A DNA stretch of 64,000 nucleotides from Sphaerisporangium sp. GTDB taxonomy: Bacteria > Actinomycetota > Actinomycetes > Streptosporangiales > Streptosporangiaceae. The stretch covers positions 62,001 to 126,000 of the forward strand of contig JAOPYI010000122.1 of NCBI GenBank assembly GCA_025964675.1. The letters are read 5' to 3'. Position numbers and translations under genes: made by a program. Positions 36,382 to 46,685 of the stretch are shown piece after piece (position 1 is the first letter of the stretch; each line of letters begins with the position of its first letter). Below the pieces are notes generated by a model. That model was not told where the DNA came from. It did no database searches and saw nothing but the letters and a program-made list of their open reading frames with translations.

Positions 36382-37353
36382 CTACCGGAGGTCCAGGACG
36401 TCCGGTTCGGTCTGGGCCGTCCCCTTCCGGCGCCGCCGCTGCCGGACGGCGAGTACGGCAAGGAGCAGGGCCAGCAGGCCGAGCGTGACCAGGGCCATCG
36501 GCAGCAAGGGAACGTCCGGGCCCGGATCGGCTTTCACGGCCCTGCCGGCGCCGTGAGCGGGGAAGGTGATGGTGGCGGTCGCCGACCGCCTGACCCGGCC
36601 GCTGTTCAGTGTCAGGTGCGCCTTCCAGGGACCGGCGGGGATCAGACGGTCCAGCGTGATCGTCACCGGTCCGGTGTCGCCCGGGGCCAGCGTGGTGCCG
36701 GGCGTCGCCTGGAACGGCCCCGCCCTCAGCGAGCCGGGGCCGTCCGAGAGCGTCAGCGTTCCGTTCATGTCGATCGCGCGCCGGCCGGTGTTGTGGACCC
36801 GGGCGGCCACCACGGGGCGTCCGTCGTCGGCGCGTTCGGGGGTCATCGCCTCGATCCGGAAGTCCGACGGTGGCTCGCCGCCGGGGCCGACATCCAGATA
36901 GACACGGATCCCGACCCGGTGGACGACGGCCACGTTGTGCGAGCCGTCCGCCTGCGCGACCACCTGGGCCCAGAGGACGGCGTACCGCTCCCCGGCTTGC
37001 ACCCGCCGAGGCACGTCGATCATGGCTCGCACCTGTGCTTTGCCCCGGGGCGGGAGGTCAAGACTGGGCCGGTCGACGGACATCCAGCTCGACAGCTCGT
37101 TCGCGGTGCGGCCGGCGGCGAACCCGAACGTACCGCCGTGAATTTCCGCCGCGGCGGGATAGATCTCGGTGTGCAGCGGCCTATCGGATGTGTTGTTCAG
37201 CTCGACGCGCCGGCGGATGACGGTACCGGGCGCGAGATGGTCGACGATGTAGGTGTGCGCCCGGGGATCGTCACGGCGGTCGACAGGGGCCTCGAGCAGC
37301 CGGATCTCGAAGCGGCCCCGCTGAGGATCGTCCGCACTCGCGTGCCGGCTCAC
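36382..37353 (-). CDS. DUF916-like surface protein, membrane-anchored C-terminus
   Basis: 323 residues from the GTG at 37353, but the real protein is probably longer. The same frame continues upstream to an in-frame TGA, encoding a good signal peptide (ARLLVALTLLITLWNGIV), yet it has no ATG, GTG or TTG; only ATT (37482) or CTG (37452) could start it. An ATG at 37469 overlapping the WxL stop is one frame off. The body is beta-rich (LAPGTVIRRRVELNNTSDRPLHTEIY, VDRPSLDLPPRGKAQVRAMIDVP), as in DUF916/WxL-interacting proteins. A C-terminal span (LPMALVTLGLLALLLAVLAV) and an RQRRRRKG stop-transfer tail follow. It is partner of the adjacent WxL-like gene. Confidence 0.65.
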   Translation of the reverse strand: MSRHASADDPQRGRFEIRLLEAPVDRRDDPRAHTYIVDHLAPGTVIRRRVELNNTSDRPLHTEIYPAAAEIHGGTFGFAAGRTANELSSWMSVDRPSLDLPPRGKAQVRAMIDVPRRVQAGERYAVLWAQVVAQADGSHNVAVVHRVGIRVYLDVGPGGEPPSDFRIEAMTPERADDGRPVVAARVHNTGRRAIDMNGTLTLSDGPGSLRAGPFQATPGTTLAPGDTGPVTITLDRLIPAGPWKAHLTLNSGRVRRSATATITFPAHGAGRAVKADPGPDVPLLPMALVTLGLLALLLAVLAVRQRRRRKGTAQTEPDVLDLR

Positions 37354-37465
37354 CCGGGGCGGGGTGGCGTCCGCACTCGCGTGCCCGCCTGCCCCGCCCG
37401 TTATGGAGACGATGCCGTTCCAGAGTGTGATCAGCAGCGTCAGTGCGACCAGTAGCCGCGCCCGG

Positions 37466-38014
37466 TCATGGTGCGACCGAATGTGTCACCGTCCCGGTGT
37501 AGAGGCCGCCGACGGCGGCGGCCGGAACCGCGACCACCAGCGTCGGGTTCCAGGTCGCGGAGTTGTTGCCGACACCGGCCGACAGCGAGAACGCCGTGCG
37601 GGGAATGCTCAGAGACTGTGCCGCCGCCGCGGTGACCTGCCCCGGGGTGAAGACGCCTACGCCGGTCGTCACGGTGGCCGGTCCCGACCAGTAGGACACG
37701 TCGGCCTTGGGGATCGTCTCGGCGGCCGACGCGCCGCCCGTGGTGAAGTCCGTGGACGACACCGTCGCCGTCCACGTGGCGACGAGCATGGCGCGGGCGT
37801 CGGTGACGTTCACCAGCCCCATTTGCCCGCTGATCGTGGCGCCGGGCGACCCGCTGCCGAGGTTCACCGGCGCGGGCACCGTGATCGACAGAGCGCCGGC
37901 TGCGACGGTGAACGTCACGGTGGTGCCTCCGGTGGTGTCCGCGACCGCCGCGTGCGGGACGGCCAGCACCAGGGCGCTTACCGCACCCGCCATTGCAAGT
38001 CCGATACGACGCAC
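37466..38014 (-). CDS. WxL-like secreted surface protein
   Basis: 182 residues. The GTG at 38014 has GGAGGA 5 bases upstream and gives a clear signal peptide (RRIGLAMAGAVSALVLAVP, cleavage near AVADTT). The mature part is a Thr/Ala/Gly-rich beta domain (TVTFTVAAGALSITVPAPV ... ATISGQMGLVNVTD) ending GGLYTGTVTHSVAP, the actinobacterial version of the WxL C-terminus. Such proteins bind the cell wall noncovalently and work with DUF916 partners. The stop overlaps the region where the next gene should start. The 243-base gap 38015-38257 upstream is AT-richer than its neighbours and probably carries the promoter. Confidence 0.7.
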   Translation of the reverse strand: MRRIGLAMAGAVSALVLAVPHAAVADTTGGTTVTFTVAAGALSITVPAPVNLGSGSPGATISGQMGLVNVTDARAMLVATWTATVSSTDFTTGGASAAETIPKADVSYWSGPATVTTGVGVFTPGQVTAAAAQSLSIPRTAFSLSAGVGNNSATWNPTLVVAVPAAAVGGLYTGTVTHSVAP

Positions 38015-38257
38015 AGTTCCTCCATTTGCGACATCGACTGTCGTTTTAAGACGTCGACAGATCAGTGAGACGACGGGAGAAGTGGTCGCCGGGGACGCGG
38101 GCACATGTGATGACCTTATGAGGCCGATCAGTTACGCACGGCAAAAATCGCCGAGCAAGATCGCAAACTGCGGACATGGTTCATCGCATGTCCGGCACGA
38201 CGGGAACGGTCGCGACGGGTCCGATCAGGAAACGAGGACCGCGCGGGGCTCGCGGGC

Positions 38258-39205
38258 TCAGGGAACGAAGACGGCGAGGGGCTTGACGGCGCTGCCCTGC
38301 TCCTCGACGAGCGCCAGCAAGGTGCCGTCCGGGCCGAAGACGCCGATGGGCCCGCTTCCGAGACCAGCGGAGGGCAGCCGCCCGCCGTGGGCGACGAGCC
38401 TGGCCTGGTCCTCCGACACGTCCATGCGGGGGAAGGCCGCCGCCACCGCGTCGGCCATCGGAAGGATCACGCAGTCGTCCGCGAGCTGCTCGATCGTGCG
38501 CGCGACCGACAGGTCGTACGGCCCGACGCGGGTGCGGCGCAGGCCCGTCAGGTGGCCTCCGACGCCCAGCGCCGCCCCGAGGTCGCGGGCCAGCGAGCGG
38601 ATGTACGTGCCGCTGGAGCAGCTCACCGAGGCCTCCACCTCGACGGCGTCCCCCGCGCGGCGGATGCCGGCTATCTCGAACGCGTGGACGGTCACCGGGC
38701 GGGCCGGGAGCGCGACCTCCTCGCCTGCCCTGGCCCGCTTGTAGGCACGCTCGCCGTTCACCTTGATGGCGCTGACCTGCGGGGGGACTTGCATGATCGG
38801 GCCGGTGAGCGCGGCCACGCCCGCGCGGATCGCCTCGTCGGTCACGTGGGAGGCCGGGGTCTCGGTGAGGACCTCGCCCTCGGCGTCGTCGGTGTTGGTG
38901 GTCACCCCGAGGCGCATCGTGGCGTCGTAGCCCTTAACCGTGAGTGCCAGGTGTCCGAGCAGCCGGGTGGCCTTCTCGACACCGATCACCAGCACGCCGG
39001 TGGCCATGGGGTCGAGGGTGCCGGCGTGGCCGACCCTGCGCGTGCCGGCCAGGCGCCGCATCTTGCCGACCACGTCGTGGGAGGTCCAGCCGGCGGGCTT
39101 GTCCACGATGACCAGCCCGCTGGGCGGCGCCGGCCGCTTCGCGCGCGTGGTCCCGTTCGCGGGAACCCCGGCCGTACCGCCTGTCTCGCTGCCCGCCGTA
39201 CTCAT
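38258..39205 (-). CDS. truB: tRNA pseudouridine(55) synthase
   Basis: 315 residues. The catalytic Asp is in GHAGTLDPMATGVLVIG near residue 62, and the TruB-specific KPAGWTSHDVV, YDATMRLGVTTNTDDAEGE, YKRARAGE and SCSSGTYIRSLARDLG segments are present. It makes pseudouridine-55 in the tRNA T-loop. A 28-residue polar N-terminal extension precedes the domain. Last gene of the rimP-to-truB run here; ribF does not follow directly. Confidence 0.94.
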   Translation of the reverse strand: MSTAGSETGGTAGVPANGTTRAKRPAPPSGLVIVDKPAGWTSHDVVGKMRRLAGTRRVGHAGTLDPMATGVLVIGVEKATRLLGHLALTVKGYDATMRLGVTTNTDDAEGEVLTETPASHVTDEAIRAGVAALTGPIMQVPPQVSAIKVNGERAYKRARAGEEVALPARPVTVHAFEIAGIRRAGDAVEVEASVSCSSGTYIRSLARDLGAALGVGGHLTGLRRTRVGPYDLSVARTIEQLADDCVILPMADAVAAAFPRMDVSEDQARLVAHGGRLPSAGLGSGPIGVFGPDGTLLALVEEQGSAVKPLAVFVP

Positions 39206-39251
39206 CGGAACATCCTCGAAACGCTCGTCGGCACGCCACCGAAAGGGAAGA

Positions 39252-40283
39252 TCACGCCGAGGGCCCGATCAGCGAGCGGAACCTCGCGATGGTCTCCTCG
39301 AGTGAGTCGTGCGAGGTGAAGCCGGCCGCCCGGACGTGGCCGCCGCCGCCCAGTGCCGTGCAGGCGCGGCCGACGTCCACCTGGCCCTTGGAGCGCGTGG
39401 AGACCTGCCAGGCGCCCTCGTCGTCCTCCTTGAGCACCACCGCGACGTCAGACTCGTCGCTGCGGCGGATCACGTCGATGATCCCCTCGCACTCGTCGTA
39501 CGGCAGGCAGTACGCGGCACGGTCGGCCCGGGGCACGAAGGTCCATACCATGCCGAGGCCACCGGCGGCCTGCTGGTCCAGCGTGGCACGCTCCAGGGCC
39601 GCCCCGAGCAGCTTGAGATACGCGAAGGGGGAACGGTCCCACACCTCGCGGGCGATCTCGTCGGTGCGCAGGCCGGTCGCGACCAGGCGGGCCGCCATCT
39701 CGTGCACGGCGGGCGTGGTGGAGGCGTGCCGGAACGACCCGGTGTCGGTGACCAGGCCGGTGTAGAGGCAGGTGGCGATGTCACGGTCGATCTCGAGGCC
39801 GAGCCGCGCCATCAGCTCCTCCACCAGCATGGAAGTCGAGGCGGCGGAGGGGTCGACGAGCGGCAGGGTGCCGAACCCGGTGTTGGAGGGGTGGTGATCC
39901 ATGACGATCAGCTCGCGGGCCTTGCCGGCGTTCGGGGCCAGCAGGCCGAGACGGTCGACCGTCGGCGCGTCGAAACTGATCATCAGCGCCGGCTCGGCGG
40001 GGTACCGCGCGGGTTCGACCAGCAGATCTTGGCCGGGCAGGAAGCTGAGCATGCGCGGCACCGAGAAACGGCGGTCGCCGAACGACGCCGTCACCCGCTT
40101 GCCGGCGCGCCGCAGCGCCATGCCGAGCCCAAGCATCGAGCCGAGTGCGTCGCCGTCGGGGGTGACGTGGCAGACAAGCGCGACCTCGCCGGCGTCCCGG
40201 ACCAGCTCGACGGCTCGCCGCCAGTCTGCCTCCCGCACCCCGTATGCGGGAGGCTGGGTCTGAGGTCGTACGCCGGAAGTCAC
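39252..40283 (-). CDS. DHH/DHHA1 phosphoesterase (NrnA-like oligoribonuclease/pAp phosphatase)
   Basis: 343 residues. The DHH motifs are [32 protein letters not shown] and [12 protein letters not shown]. The DHHA1 domain ends with [19 protein letters not shown]. It degrades nanoRNAs and dephosphorylates pAp in homologues. Its start overlaps the rbfA stop by four bases and it precedes truB, the normal actinobacterial order. Confidence 0.9.
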   Translation of the reverse strand: MTSGVRPQTQPPAYGVREADWRRAVELVRDAGEVALVCHVTPDGDALGSMLGLGMALRRAGKRVTASFGDRRFSVPRMLSFLPGQDLLVEPARYPAEPALMISFDAPTVDRLGLLAPNAGKARELIVMDHHPSNTGFGTLPLVDPSAASTSMLVEELMARLGLEIDRDIATCLYTGLVTDTGSFRHASTTPAVHEMAARLVATGLRTDEIAREVWDRSPFAYLKLLGAALERATLDQQAAGGLGMVWTFVPRADRAAYCLPYDECEGIIDVIRRSDESDVAVVLKEDDEGAWQVSTRSKGQVDVGRACTALGGGGHVRAAGFTSHDSLEETIARFRSLIGPSA

Positions 40284-40780
40284 TGGGCGGAACGCCCTGC
40301 CCGGTCGGACGACTCGGCGCCGATGTCTCCTGACAGCAGATCGTCGTCGGCCTCGAGGTCCTCGTCGCCGGGCTTGCGGTACGGGTCGGGCTCGCCCGCG
40401 TGCACGGCGCCCTCGGCCTTCTTGGCGATCTCCTCGTCGCGCGCCCTGACCTCGGCGAGCAGGCCGTCGAGGTGGCGGGCGTTGTCCGGCAGCGGGTCGT
40501 GGCTGAACGTCAGCGTCGGCGTGTGCCGCACGCCGGTCTGGCGCCCCACCTCCGAACGGATGACGCCCTTGGCGCTCTCAAGGGCGGCGGCGGTGTCGGC
40601 CCGCTCGGCCTCGGAGCCGAACACGGTGTAGAACACCGTCGCGTCACGGAGGTCGCCGGTGATCTTGGTATCGGTCACCGTCACGAAGCCGAGGCGTGGA
40701 TCCTTGATCCGGCGCTCCAGCATCTCGGCGACAATCTGCTGGATGCGGTCCGCAAGTTTACGGGCGCGTGCTGCGTCCAC
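40280..40780 (-). CDS. rbfA: 30S ribosome-binding factor RbfA
   Basis: 166 residues. The KH-type RbfA domain spans 1-115: [32 protein letters not shown], then a helix with the family's kinked interhelix region, and [20 protein letters not shown] charged C-terminal tail of about 45 residues follows. It binds 30S particles during 16S rRNA maturation. The GTG has GGGGGAGCG upstream. It is translationally coupled to the DHH gene. Confidence 0.93.
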   Translation of the reverse strand: MDAARARKLADRIQQIVAEMLERRIKDPRLGFVTVTDTKITGDLRDATVFYTVFGSEAERADTAAALESAKGVIRSEVGRQTGVRHTPTLTFSHDPLPDNARHLDGLLAEVRARDEEIAKKAEGAVHAGEPDPYRKPGDEDLEADDDLLSGDIGAESSDRAGRSAQ

Positions 40781-40852
40781 GATCGCGCTCCCCCTCTATT
40801 GCTCGCTTTACTCGCTCAACGGCCCACGGGACAGGTGACTTCCCGCGGACCC

Positions 40853-41152
40853 CTAATCTTCGTCCTCGGTGAAGAGTCGTCGCCTCGCGGACAGCACCTC
40901 GATCTCCGGATGGAAGGCGATCAGCCGCTCGCAGGCTTCCAGCACCTCGCCACAGTTGGCGGCCGTCGCGGACACCGCGGCGACGCCGATCTCGGTGCGG
41001 CGGTGGAGGTCCAGATGGCCGGTCTCGGCCACCGCGACCGCCGGGAACCGGCGACGCACCTCGGCGATGAGGGGACGTATCACAGAACGCTTCTGCTTCA
41101 GCGAATGCACGTCGCCGAGCAGGATGTCCAAAGTCAGAGCACCTATGTACAT
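40853..41152 (-). CDS. ylxP: DUF503 family protein (YlxP)
   Basis: 99 residues, full family length. It opens MYIGALTLDILLGDVHSLKQKRSVIRPLIAEVRRRF, the DUF503 signature, followed by EIGVAAVSATAANCGEVLEACERLI. The protein is an alpha-beta fold always found between infB and rbfA; the Bacillus homologue is linked to ribosome assembly. The acidic FTEDED end is short. The role here is inferred from context. Confidence 0.92.
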   Translation of the reverse strand: MYIGALTLDILLGDVHSLKQKRSVIRPLIAEVRRRFPAVAVAETGHLDLHRRTEIGVAAVSATAANCGEVLEACERLIAFHPEIEVLSARRRLFTEDED

Positions 41153-41239
41153 GGCTGTCGCCGCGATCCCGGTGCGAAGGAAGGCGGGGGTGTCCGTGGG
41201 GCGAACCCACGGACACCGCCGCCGTACTGCTTCGCACTG

Positions 41240-44200
41240 TCAGGCGCGCGGCTTCTCCCGCATCTCGAACGTCTCGATGACGTCGTCGATCTTGATGTCG
41301 TTGTACCCGACACCGATACCGCACTCGAAGCCCTCGCGGACCTCGGTCGCGTCGTCCTTGAAGCGGCGCAGCGACGAAACGGTGAGGTTGTCGGCCACGA
41401 CGACACCGTCGCGGATGATGCGGGCCTTGCTGTTGCGGGTGATCGTGCCCGAGCGGACCAGACAGCCCGCCACGTTGCCGATCTTCGGAACCTTGAAGAC
41501 GTCCCGGACCTCGGCGGTGCCGGTCTGGGCCTCCTCGAACTCCGGCTTCAGCATGCCCTTGAGGGCCGCCTCGATCTCCTCGATCGCCTGGTAGATGACC
41601 GAGTAGTAGCGGATGTCGACGCCCTCGCGCTCGGCCAGGTCGCGCGCCCTGACCTCGGGACGCACGTTGAAGCCGATGATGACGGCGTTGTCGTCCGCGA
41701 TCGCCAGGTTGACGTCGTACTCGGTGATCGCGCCGACGGCACGGTGGAGCACCCGGAGGCGCACCTCCTCGCCGACGTCGATCTTGAGCAGAGCGTCCTC
41801 CAGGGCCTCCACGGAACCGGAGACGTCACCCTTGATGATGAGCTTGAGCTCGTCGACCTTGCCCTTCTCCAGGTCGCTGAAGAGCTCCTCGAGCGTGCGC
41901 CTGCGGCTGGACTTCGCCATGTCGGCGATGCGCTGCCGGGCCGCCCGCTGCTGGGCGATCTGACGGGCCATGCGGTCGTCGGTGACGACGATGAAGTTGT
42001 CACCGGCGCCCGGAACGGCCGTGAGACCGAGCACCTGGACCGGACGCGACGGGTCGGCCTCGCTGACCTGCTCGCCGCTGTCGTCCAGCATCGCCCGGAC
42101 GCGGCCGAAGGCCTCGCCACAGACGATCGAGTCGCCGACCCGCAGGGTGCCGCGCTGCACGAGCACGGTCGCCACGGGGCCGCGGCCCTTGTCCAGGTGG
42201 GCCTCGATGGCGATGCCCTGGGCGTCCATCGTGGGGTTGGCACGGAGGTCGAGCTCGGCGTCGGCGGTCAGCAGGATCGCCTCGAGCAGGTCGTCGATGC
42301 CGAGTCCCTGCTTGGCGGAGATGTCGACGAACATCGTCGAGCCGCCGAACTCCTCGGCCACCAGACCGTACTCGGTGAGCTGGGCCCGGACCTTCGTCGG
42401 GTCCGCGCCCTCCTTGTCGATCTTGTTGACCGCGACCACCACGGGGACGTTCGCCGCGTGGGCGTGGTTGAGCGCCTCGATGGTCTGAGGCTTCACGCCG
42501 TCGTCGGCCGCGACCACCAGCACGGCGATGTCGGTCGCCTGGGCACCACGGGCACGCATGGCGGTGAACGCCTCGTGACCCGGGGTGTCGATGAAGGTGA
42601 TCTTCCGGTCGTTGCCCTCGTGCTGGGTGGCCACCTGGTAGGCACCGATGTGCTGGGTGATGCCACCGGCCTCGCGGGCCACCACGTTGGTGTTGCGGAT
42701 GGCGTCGAGCAGCTTGGTCTTACCGTGGTCGACGTGACCCATGACGGTCACGACCGGCGGACGCGGCGCGAGATCGGTCTCGTCGCCCTCGTCCTCACCG
42801 AACTCGATGTCGAAGGCCTCGAGAAGCTCGCGGTCCTCCTCCTCCGGGCTGACGACCTGGATGGCGTAGTTGAGCTCGGCGCCGAGGAGCTGCAGGGTCT
42901 CTTCGTTCACCGACTGGGTGGCGGTCACCATCTCGCCGAGGTGCAGCATGATCTGCACCAGCGACGCGGGGTTCGCACCGATCTTGTCGGCGAAGTCGGA
43001 CAGCGAGGCTCCGCGCGGAAGGCGCAGGGTCTGGCCCGTGCCACGAGGGACCTGCACGCCGCCGATCGACGGCGCCTGCATGTTGTCGAACTCTTGACGC
43101 CTCTGGCGCTTCGACTTGCGGCCACGGGTCGGACGGCCGCCGGGACGCCCGAAGGCACCCGCCGTGCCACCGCGACCACGAGCGCCGCCGCCACCGGGAC
43201 GACCGGCGAAACCGCCGCCGCCACCACCGGCACCAGCGCCGGCGCCACCGCCGGGACGGCCACCGGTGCCCGTACGGGGACCGCTGAAGCCACCGCCACC
43301 GCCACCGGGACGACCAGCGCCGCCGCCACCGCCACCGCCACCGGGACGGCCGGCGCCGGCGCCACCGCCGGGACGGCCACCGCCGCCACCGGGACGGCCG
43401 CCGCCGCCGCCACCACCGCCACCACCCTGTCCGGGGCCGGATGGGCGGGACGGCATCATCATCGGGTTGGGACGCGGACCACCGGGACGGGGACCACCCG
43501 CACCGGGACCGGGACGCGGACCCGCGGAGCCGGGACCCGGACGGGGACCCGCCGATCCGGGAGGACCGGAACGAGCGCCCGGCGGGCGCGGCGTCGTGCC
43601 GTCGCGGGGACCCTCACGGCGAGGCTCGCGGGGACCGGCGCCATCACGGCGCGGCTCGCGGGGACCGCCTTCACGAGGGGCGCCGTCACGGGTGGGAGGA
43701 GCCCCACCGTCACGGCCCGGACGCGGCGGGCGCTGGCCCATGCCGCTCGCGTTGGACGAGAAGGGGTTGTTGCCCGGGCGCGGGCCGCGCGGGCCCGGCT
43801 TCGGGCCTCCGGGCCGCGGAGCGCCGGAACCGGGAGCGCCGGAGCGCGGCCCCGCCGGAGCACCGCCGGGTGCGCCTCCACCAGGGGCGGAGGACGCCGC
43901 GGGACGCTGGGCCGGACCGGGCCGGGGACCCGGCTTCGGACCGGAACCGGGCCGCCCACCCTGTCCGCCCTGCGCGGGCTGGCGAGGAGCGGAGTCGGAA
44001 TGATCGGAATGATCGGAATGAGGAGCCTCGAACCGGGGCGCCTCGGAGCGCGGGACGTCGGGACGCGGCGTCGCCGGGCGGGGAGCCTCGGTACGGGTGT
44101 CCTCGGTATGGGCTACCTCGGGACGCTCCACCGCGGCCGGGCGTGGAGCCTCGGCAGTCTCCTGCGGAGGCTGCTGGTTGACGTGGGGCATCGGAACGGG

Positions 44201-44533
44201 CGGACGCGGCGCGACGTTCGCGGGCCCGGGTCGCGGACCCGGCCGCGGGCTGGGCCCCGGTCGCGGGGCCGTCTGGCCTGGCGCTACCGCACCGTTGCCG
44301 GCCTGGCTCGGAGCCGGCCGGGGGGACGCCTTCGGCGCCCTGGACGACCTGTCGCCGCCCCTGGAATCGGAGGATCCCCTGGAGAACGCCTCCGTTAGCT
44401 TGCGGACGACCGGCGCTTCTATCGTTGAAGACGCCGATCGAACGAACTCGCCCATTTCTTGGAGCTTGGCCATCACGGCCTTGCTCTCGACTCCGAACTC
44501 TTTGGCGAGCTCGTAGACTCGGACCTTCGCCAC
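41240..44533 (-). CDS. infB: Translation initiation factor IF-2
   Basis: 1097 residues, long for the family because of the linker. IF2_N domain 1 lies at 1-50 ([19 protein letters not shown]). A Gly/Pro/Arg-rich low-complexity region follows to about residue 470, with runs of GGGG and PRPG units. Then come a basic segment ([17 protein letters not shown]), a second IF2_N domain and the GTPase domain with GHVDHGKT near residue 596, DTPGHEAF and NKID. C-terminal domains bind fMet-tRNA. The GTG start follows GGGAG. It is central in the nusA-infB operon. The low-complexity region creates a long false open frame on the other strand. Confidence 0.95.
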   Translation of the reverse strand: MAKVRVYELAKEFGVESKAVMAKLQEMGEFVRSASSTIEAPVVRKLTEAFSRGSSDSRGGDRSSRAPKASPRPAPSQAGNGAVAPGQTAPRPGPSPRPGPRPGPANVAPRPPVPMPHVNQQPPQETAEAPRPAAVERPEVAHTEDTRTEAPRPATPRPDVPRSEAPRFEAPHSDHSDHSDSAPRQPAQGGQGGRPGSGPKPGPRPGPAQRPAASSAPGGGAPGGAPAGPRSGAPGSGAPRPGGPKPGPRGPRPGNNPFSSNASGMGQRPPRPGRDGGAPPTRDGAPREGGPREPRRDGAGPREPRREGPRDGTTPRPPGARSGPPGSAGPRPGPGSAGPRPGPGAGGPRPGGPRPNPMMMPSRPSGPGQGGGGGGGGGGRPGGGGGRPGGGAGAGRPGGGGGGGGAGRPGGGGGGFSGPRTGTGGRPGGGAGAGAGGGGGGFAGRPGGGGARGRGGTAGAFGRPGGRPTRGRKSKRQRRQEFDNMQAPSIGGVQVPRGTGQTLRLPRGASLSDFADKIGANPASLVQIMLHLGEMVTATQSVNEETLQLLGAELNYAIQVVSPEEEDRELLEAFDIEFGEDEGDETDLAPRPPVVTVMGHVDHGKTKLLDAIRNTNVVAREAGGITQHIGAYQVATQHEGNDRKITFIDTPGHEAFTAMRARGAQATDIAVLVVAADDGVKPQTIEALNHAHAANVPVVVAVNKIDKEGADPTKVRAQLTEYGLVAEEFGGSTMFVDISAKQGLGIDDLLEAILLTADAELDLRANPTMDAQGIAIEAHLDKGRGPVATVLVQRGTLRVGDSIVCGEAFGRVRAMLDDSGEQVSEADPSRPVQVLGLTAVPGAGDNFIVVTDDRMARQIAQQRAARQRIADMAKSSRRRTLEELFSDLEKGKVDELKLIIKGDVSGSVEALEDALLKIDVGEEVRLRVLHRAVGAITEYDVNLAIADDNAVIIGFNVRPEVRARDLAEREGVDIRYYSVIYQAIEEIEAALKGMLKPEFEEAQTGTAEVRDVFKVPKIGNVAGCLVRSGTITRNSKARIIRDGVVVADNLTVSSLRRFKDDATEVREGFECGIGVGYNDIKIDDVIETFEMREKPRA

Positions 44534-44684
44534 TGCACTCCCTAACTCGGCCCGGGAGGCTGTGCCGCCGGACCGTCGCTACCTAGACGTACTCATCGCC
44601 GCATGCTCATCAGGCGCTCATCGCTATCTGACCCGCCTATCGACTCGGCGTCCTACATGACAGTTGGTAACCATTCACCCGGTC

Positions 44685-44996
44685 CTACTCGGCGTCAAGC
44701 CCCGCGATAGAGGCCCGCAGACAAGCGTCGTCGAGCGGTCCCGCGACACGAAACGAGCGCGGAAACGCCCGGCGGCGTTCGGCAAGCTCCAGGCAGCTGA
44801 GAATCGGATGCACATAAGCACCACGGCCCTCAAGCCGTCCTCGCTGGTCAGGGACGATCTCGCCCTCGACCACCACCAGGCGGAGCAGCTCGGACTTTAC
44901 CGTGCGAACCCGGCAGCCCACACACGTTCTCAGCGGAGCTGCCCGGCCACCGTATTCAAGCTTACCTTGCGGAGGCATCGGCAGGACCGGCCGCAT
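44685..44996 (-). CDS. ylxR: YlxR family (DUF448) protein
   Basis: 103 residues as listed. The core begins [24 protein letters not shown] and contains the conserved [22 protein letters not shown]. YlxR proteins bind RNase P RNA or act as nucleoid-associated regulators in studied species. The start is uncertain: the listed ATG (44996) and one at 44978 both overlap the nusA end (44962). The gene is always between nusA and infB. Confidence 0.9.
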   Translation of the reverse strand: MRPVLPMPPQGKLEYGGRAAPLRTCVGCRVRTVKSELLRLVVVEGEIVPDQRGRLEGRGAYVHPILSCLELAERRRAFPRSFRVAGPLDDACLRASIAGLDAE

Positions 44997-45975
44997 CTCC
45001 CGCCGCCGTCGCCTGGGTGTCGGGACGGATGTCGATGCGCCATCCGGTGAGGCGAGCGGCGAGACGGGCGTTCTGCCCCTCTTTGCCGATCGCGAGCGAG
45101 AGCTGGTAGTCGGGCACCGTGACCCGGGCCACGCGACCCTCCAGATCTAGCACCTCGACATGGGAAACCCGCGCGGGCGACAGGGCATTCCCGACGAAGT
45201 CGGCGGCATCGTCGGACCAGTCGATGATGTCGATCTTCTCGCCGTGGAGCTCGGTCATCACGTTGCGCACCCGCGAGCCCATCGGGCCGATGCAGGCGCC
45301 CTTGGCGTTGACCCCGCCCCGGCGCGAACGCACCGCGATCTTTGTGCGGTGGCCGGCCTCGCGGGCGATCGCGGCGATCTCCACCGTGCCGTCGGCGATC
45401 TCGGGGACCTCGAGGGCGAAGAGCTTCTTCACGAGGTTCGGGTGGGTGCGGGACAGCGTGACCGACGGGCCCTTGTGCCCCTTCTTCACCTGCACGACAT
45501 AGCAGCGCAGCCGCTCGCCGTGGATGTACTCCTCGCCGGGGACCTGCTCGTTGTGGGGCAGGATCGCCTCGATCTTGCCGAGGTCGACCAGCACCACCCG
45601 AGGGTCCTTGCCCTGCTGGATGACGCCGGCGACCAGCTCGCCCTCGCGGCTGGCGAACTCACCGAAGTTGATCTCGTCCTCGGCGTCCCTGAGCTGCTGG
45701 AGGATCACCTGCTTCGCCGTGGTCGCGGCGATGCGGCTGAAGTTGCCAGGGGTGTCGTCGTACTCCCTGACGACCTGTCCCTCGTCGTCGAGCTCGGCGG
45801 CCCAGATCATGACGTGCCCGGAGCCACGGTCGAGCTCCGCACGCGCCTTCGGTGCCGCCCCCTCGGTGCGGACGTACGCGATCAGCAGTGCGTCCTCGAT
45901 CGCCTTGACGACCAGGTCGAAGGAGATGTCCTTCTCCCGCTCAAGGCTTCGCAGGACGCTCATGTCAATGTCCAC
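44962..45975 (-). CDS. nusA: Transcription termination/antitermination factor NusA
   Basis: 337 residues. The N-terminal RNA polymerase-binding domain starts [30 protein letters not shown]. An S1 domain ([31 protein letters not shown]) and two KH domains follow, with [25 protein letters not shown] and [21 protein letters not shown]. As in other actinobacteria there are no C-terminal acidic repeats. The GTG at 45975 has GGGGGGAGG upstream. Confidence 0.95.
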   Translation of the reverse strand: MDIDMSVLRSLEREKDISFDLVVKAIEDALLIAYVRTEGAAPKARAELDRGSGHVMIWAAELDDEGQVVREYDDTPGNFSRIAATTAKQVILQQLRDAEDEINFGEFASREGELVAGVIQQGKDPRVVLVDLGKIEAILPHNEQVPGEEYIHGERLRCYVVQVKKGHKGPSVTLSRTHPNLVKKLFALEVPEIADGTVEIAAIAREAGHRTKIAVRSRRGGVNAKGACIGPMGSRVRNVMTELHGEKIDIIDWSDDAADFVGNALSPARVSHVEVLDLEGRVARVTVPDYQLSLAIGKEGQNARLAARLTGWRIDIRPDTQATAAGDAAGPADASAR

Positions 45976-45987
45976 AAGGCCTCCCCC

Positions 45988-46500
45988 CTAGCCTTCGTCG
46001 CCGTCGTCGGCGTCTTCTTCGTCGAGCCCGTCTCCGCCGTCGAGGCGGCGGAACTCGACCTGAACCCTGCCCTTGGCCAGCTCGCGCCACGCGAGCCGGC
46101 GCGGCCCGCCCTCGGCCTGCAGCTCCACGCCGGAGTCGTCGACGGCCAGGAGACGGCCCTCGGCCGAGGTGCCGTCGCTCAGGTCGGCCTTCACCAGCCG
46201 GCCCTTGGCGCGGCGCCAGTGGCGGGGCTCGGTCAGCGGGCGGTCGACCCCGGGCGAGGTGACCTCCAGGACGTACGGGTTGCCGCCCATGACGTCGCTG
46301 TCGTCGAGGGCCTTCGACACGGCCTGGCTGACGTCGGCGACCTTGTCCAGGCTGACACCGTCGTCGCCGTCCACGATGATCCGTAGCAGCCGCCGCTTGC
46401 CCGCGGGAGTGATCGTGACATCCTCGAGGTCGAGACCCTCCGCGGCGGCGACGGGCTCGAGAAGCTTTATCAGGTGGTCACGTCGAGCGTCGGCGCCCAT
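45988..46500 (-). CDS. rimP: Ribosome maturation factor RimP
   Basis: 170 residues with the RimP N-terminal domain (LLEPVAAAEGLDLEDVTITPAGKRRLLRIIVD) and the conserved NPYVLEVTSPGVDRPLTEPRHWRRAKGRLV. An acidic C-terminal tail (EEDADDGDEG) ends the protein. It is needed for 30S maturation. GGGAGG lies 6 bases before the ATG. First gene of the operon reading left; 46501-46685 upstream carries promoters for this gene and for the divergent lipoprotein gene. Confidence 0.93.
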   Translation of the reverse strand: MGADARRDHLIKLLEPVAAAEGLDLEDVTITPAGKRRLLRIIVDGDDGVSLDKVADVSQAVSKALDDSDVMGGNPYVLEVTSPGVDRPLTEPRHWRRAKGRLVKADLSDGTSAEGRLLAVDDSGVELQAEGGPRRLAWRELAKGRVQVEFRRLDGGDGLDEEDADDGDEG

Positions 46501-46685
46501 GTTGACCTCCCAGTTGAATTATCGTACGTCTTGAGAGACGGACGAAGGCGTACCTCGCCCAACGGTTCACCAGCCTATCGACACCGGGGCACGGAAAGAG
46601 CGTCACTCGGTTACCCACCGGGCGACGCGCCGTACGATGCTATGTGCCAAGCCAGGAAAAGCCGTCATCCACGGGAGGCAACACC

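Noticed and set aside
40400-44398. A 1332-codon open frame on the plus strand opposite rbfA-ylxP-infB
   Set aside because: It is antisense to well-conserved genes, has the composition expected from reversed GC-rich codons, and shows no domain. Shadow of infB.
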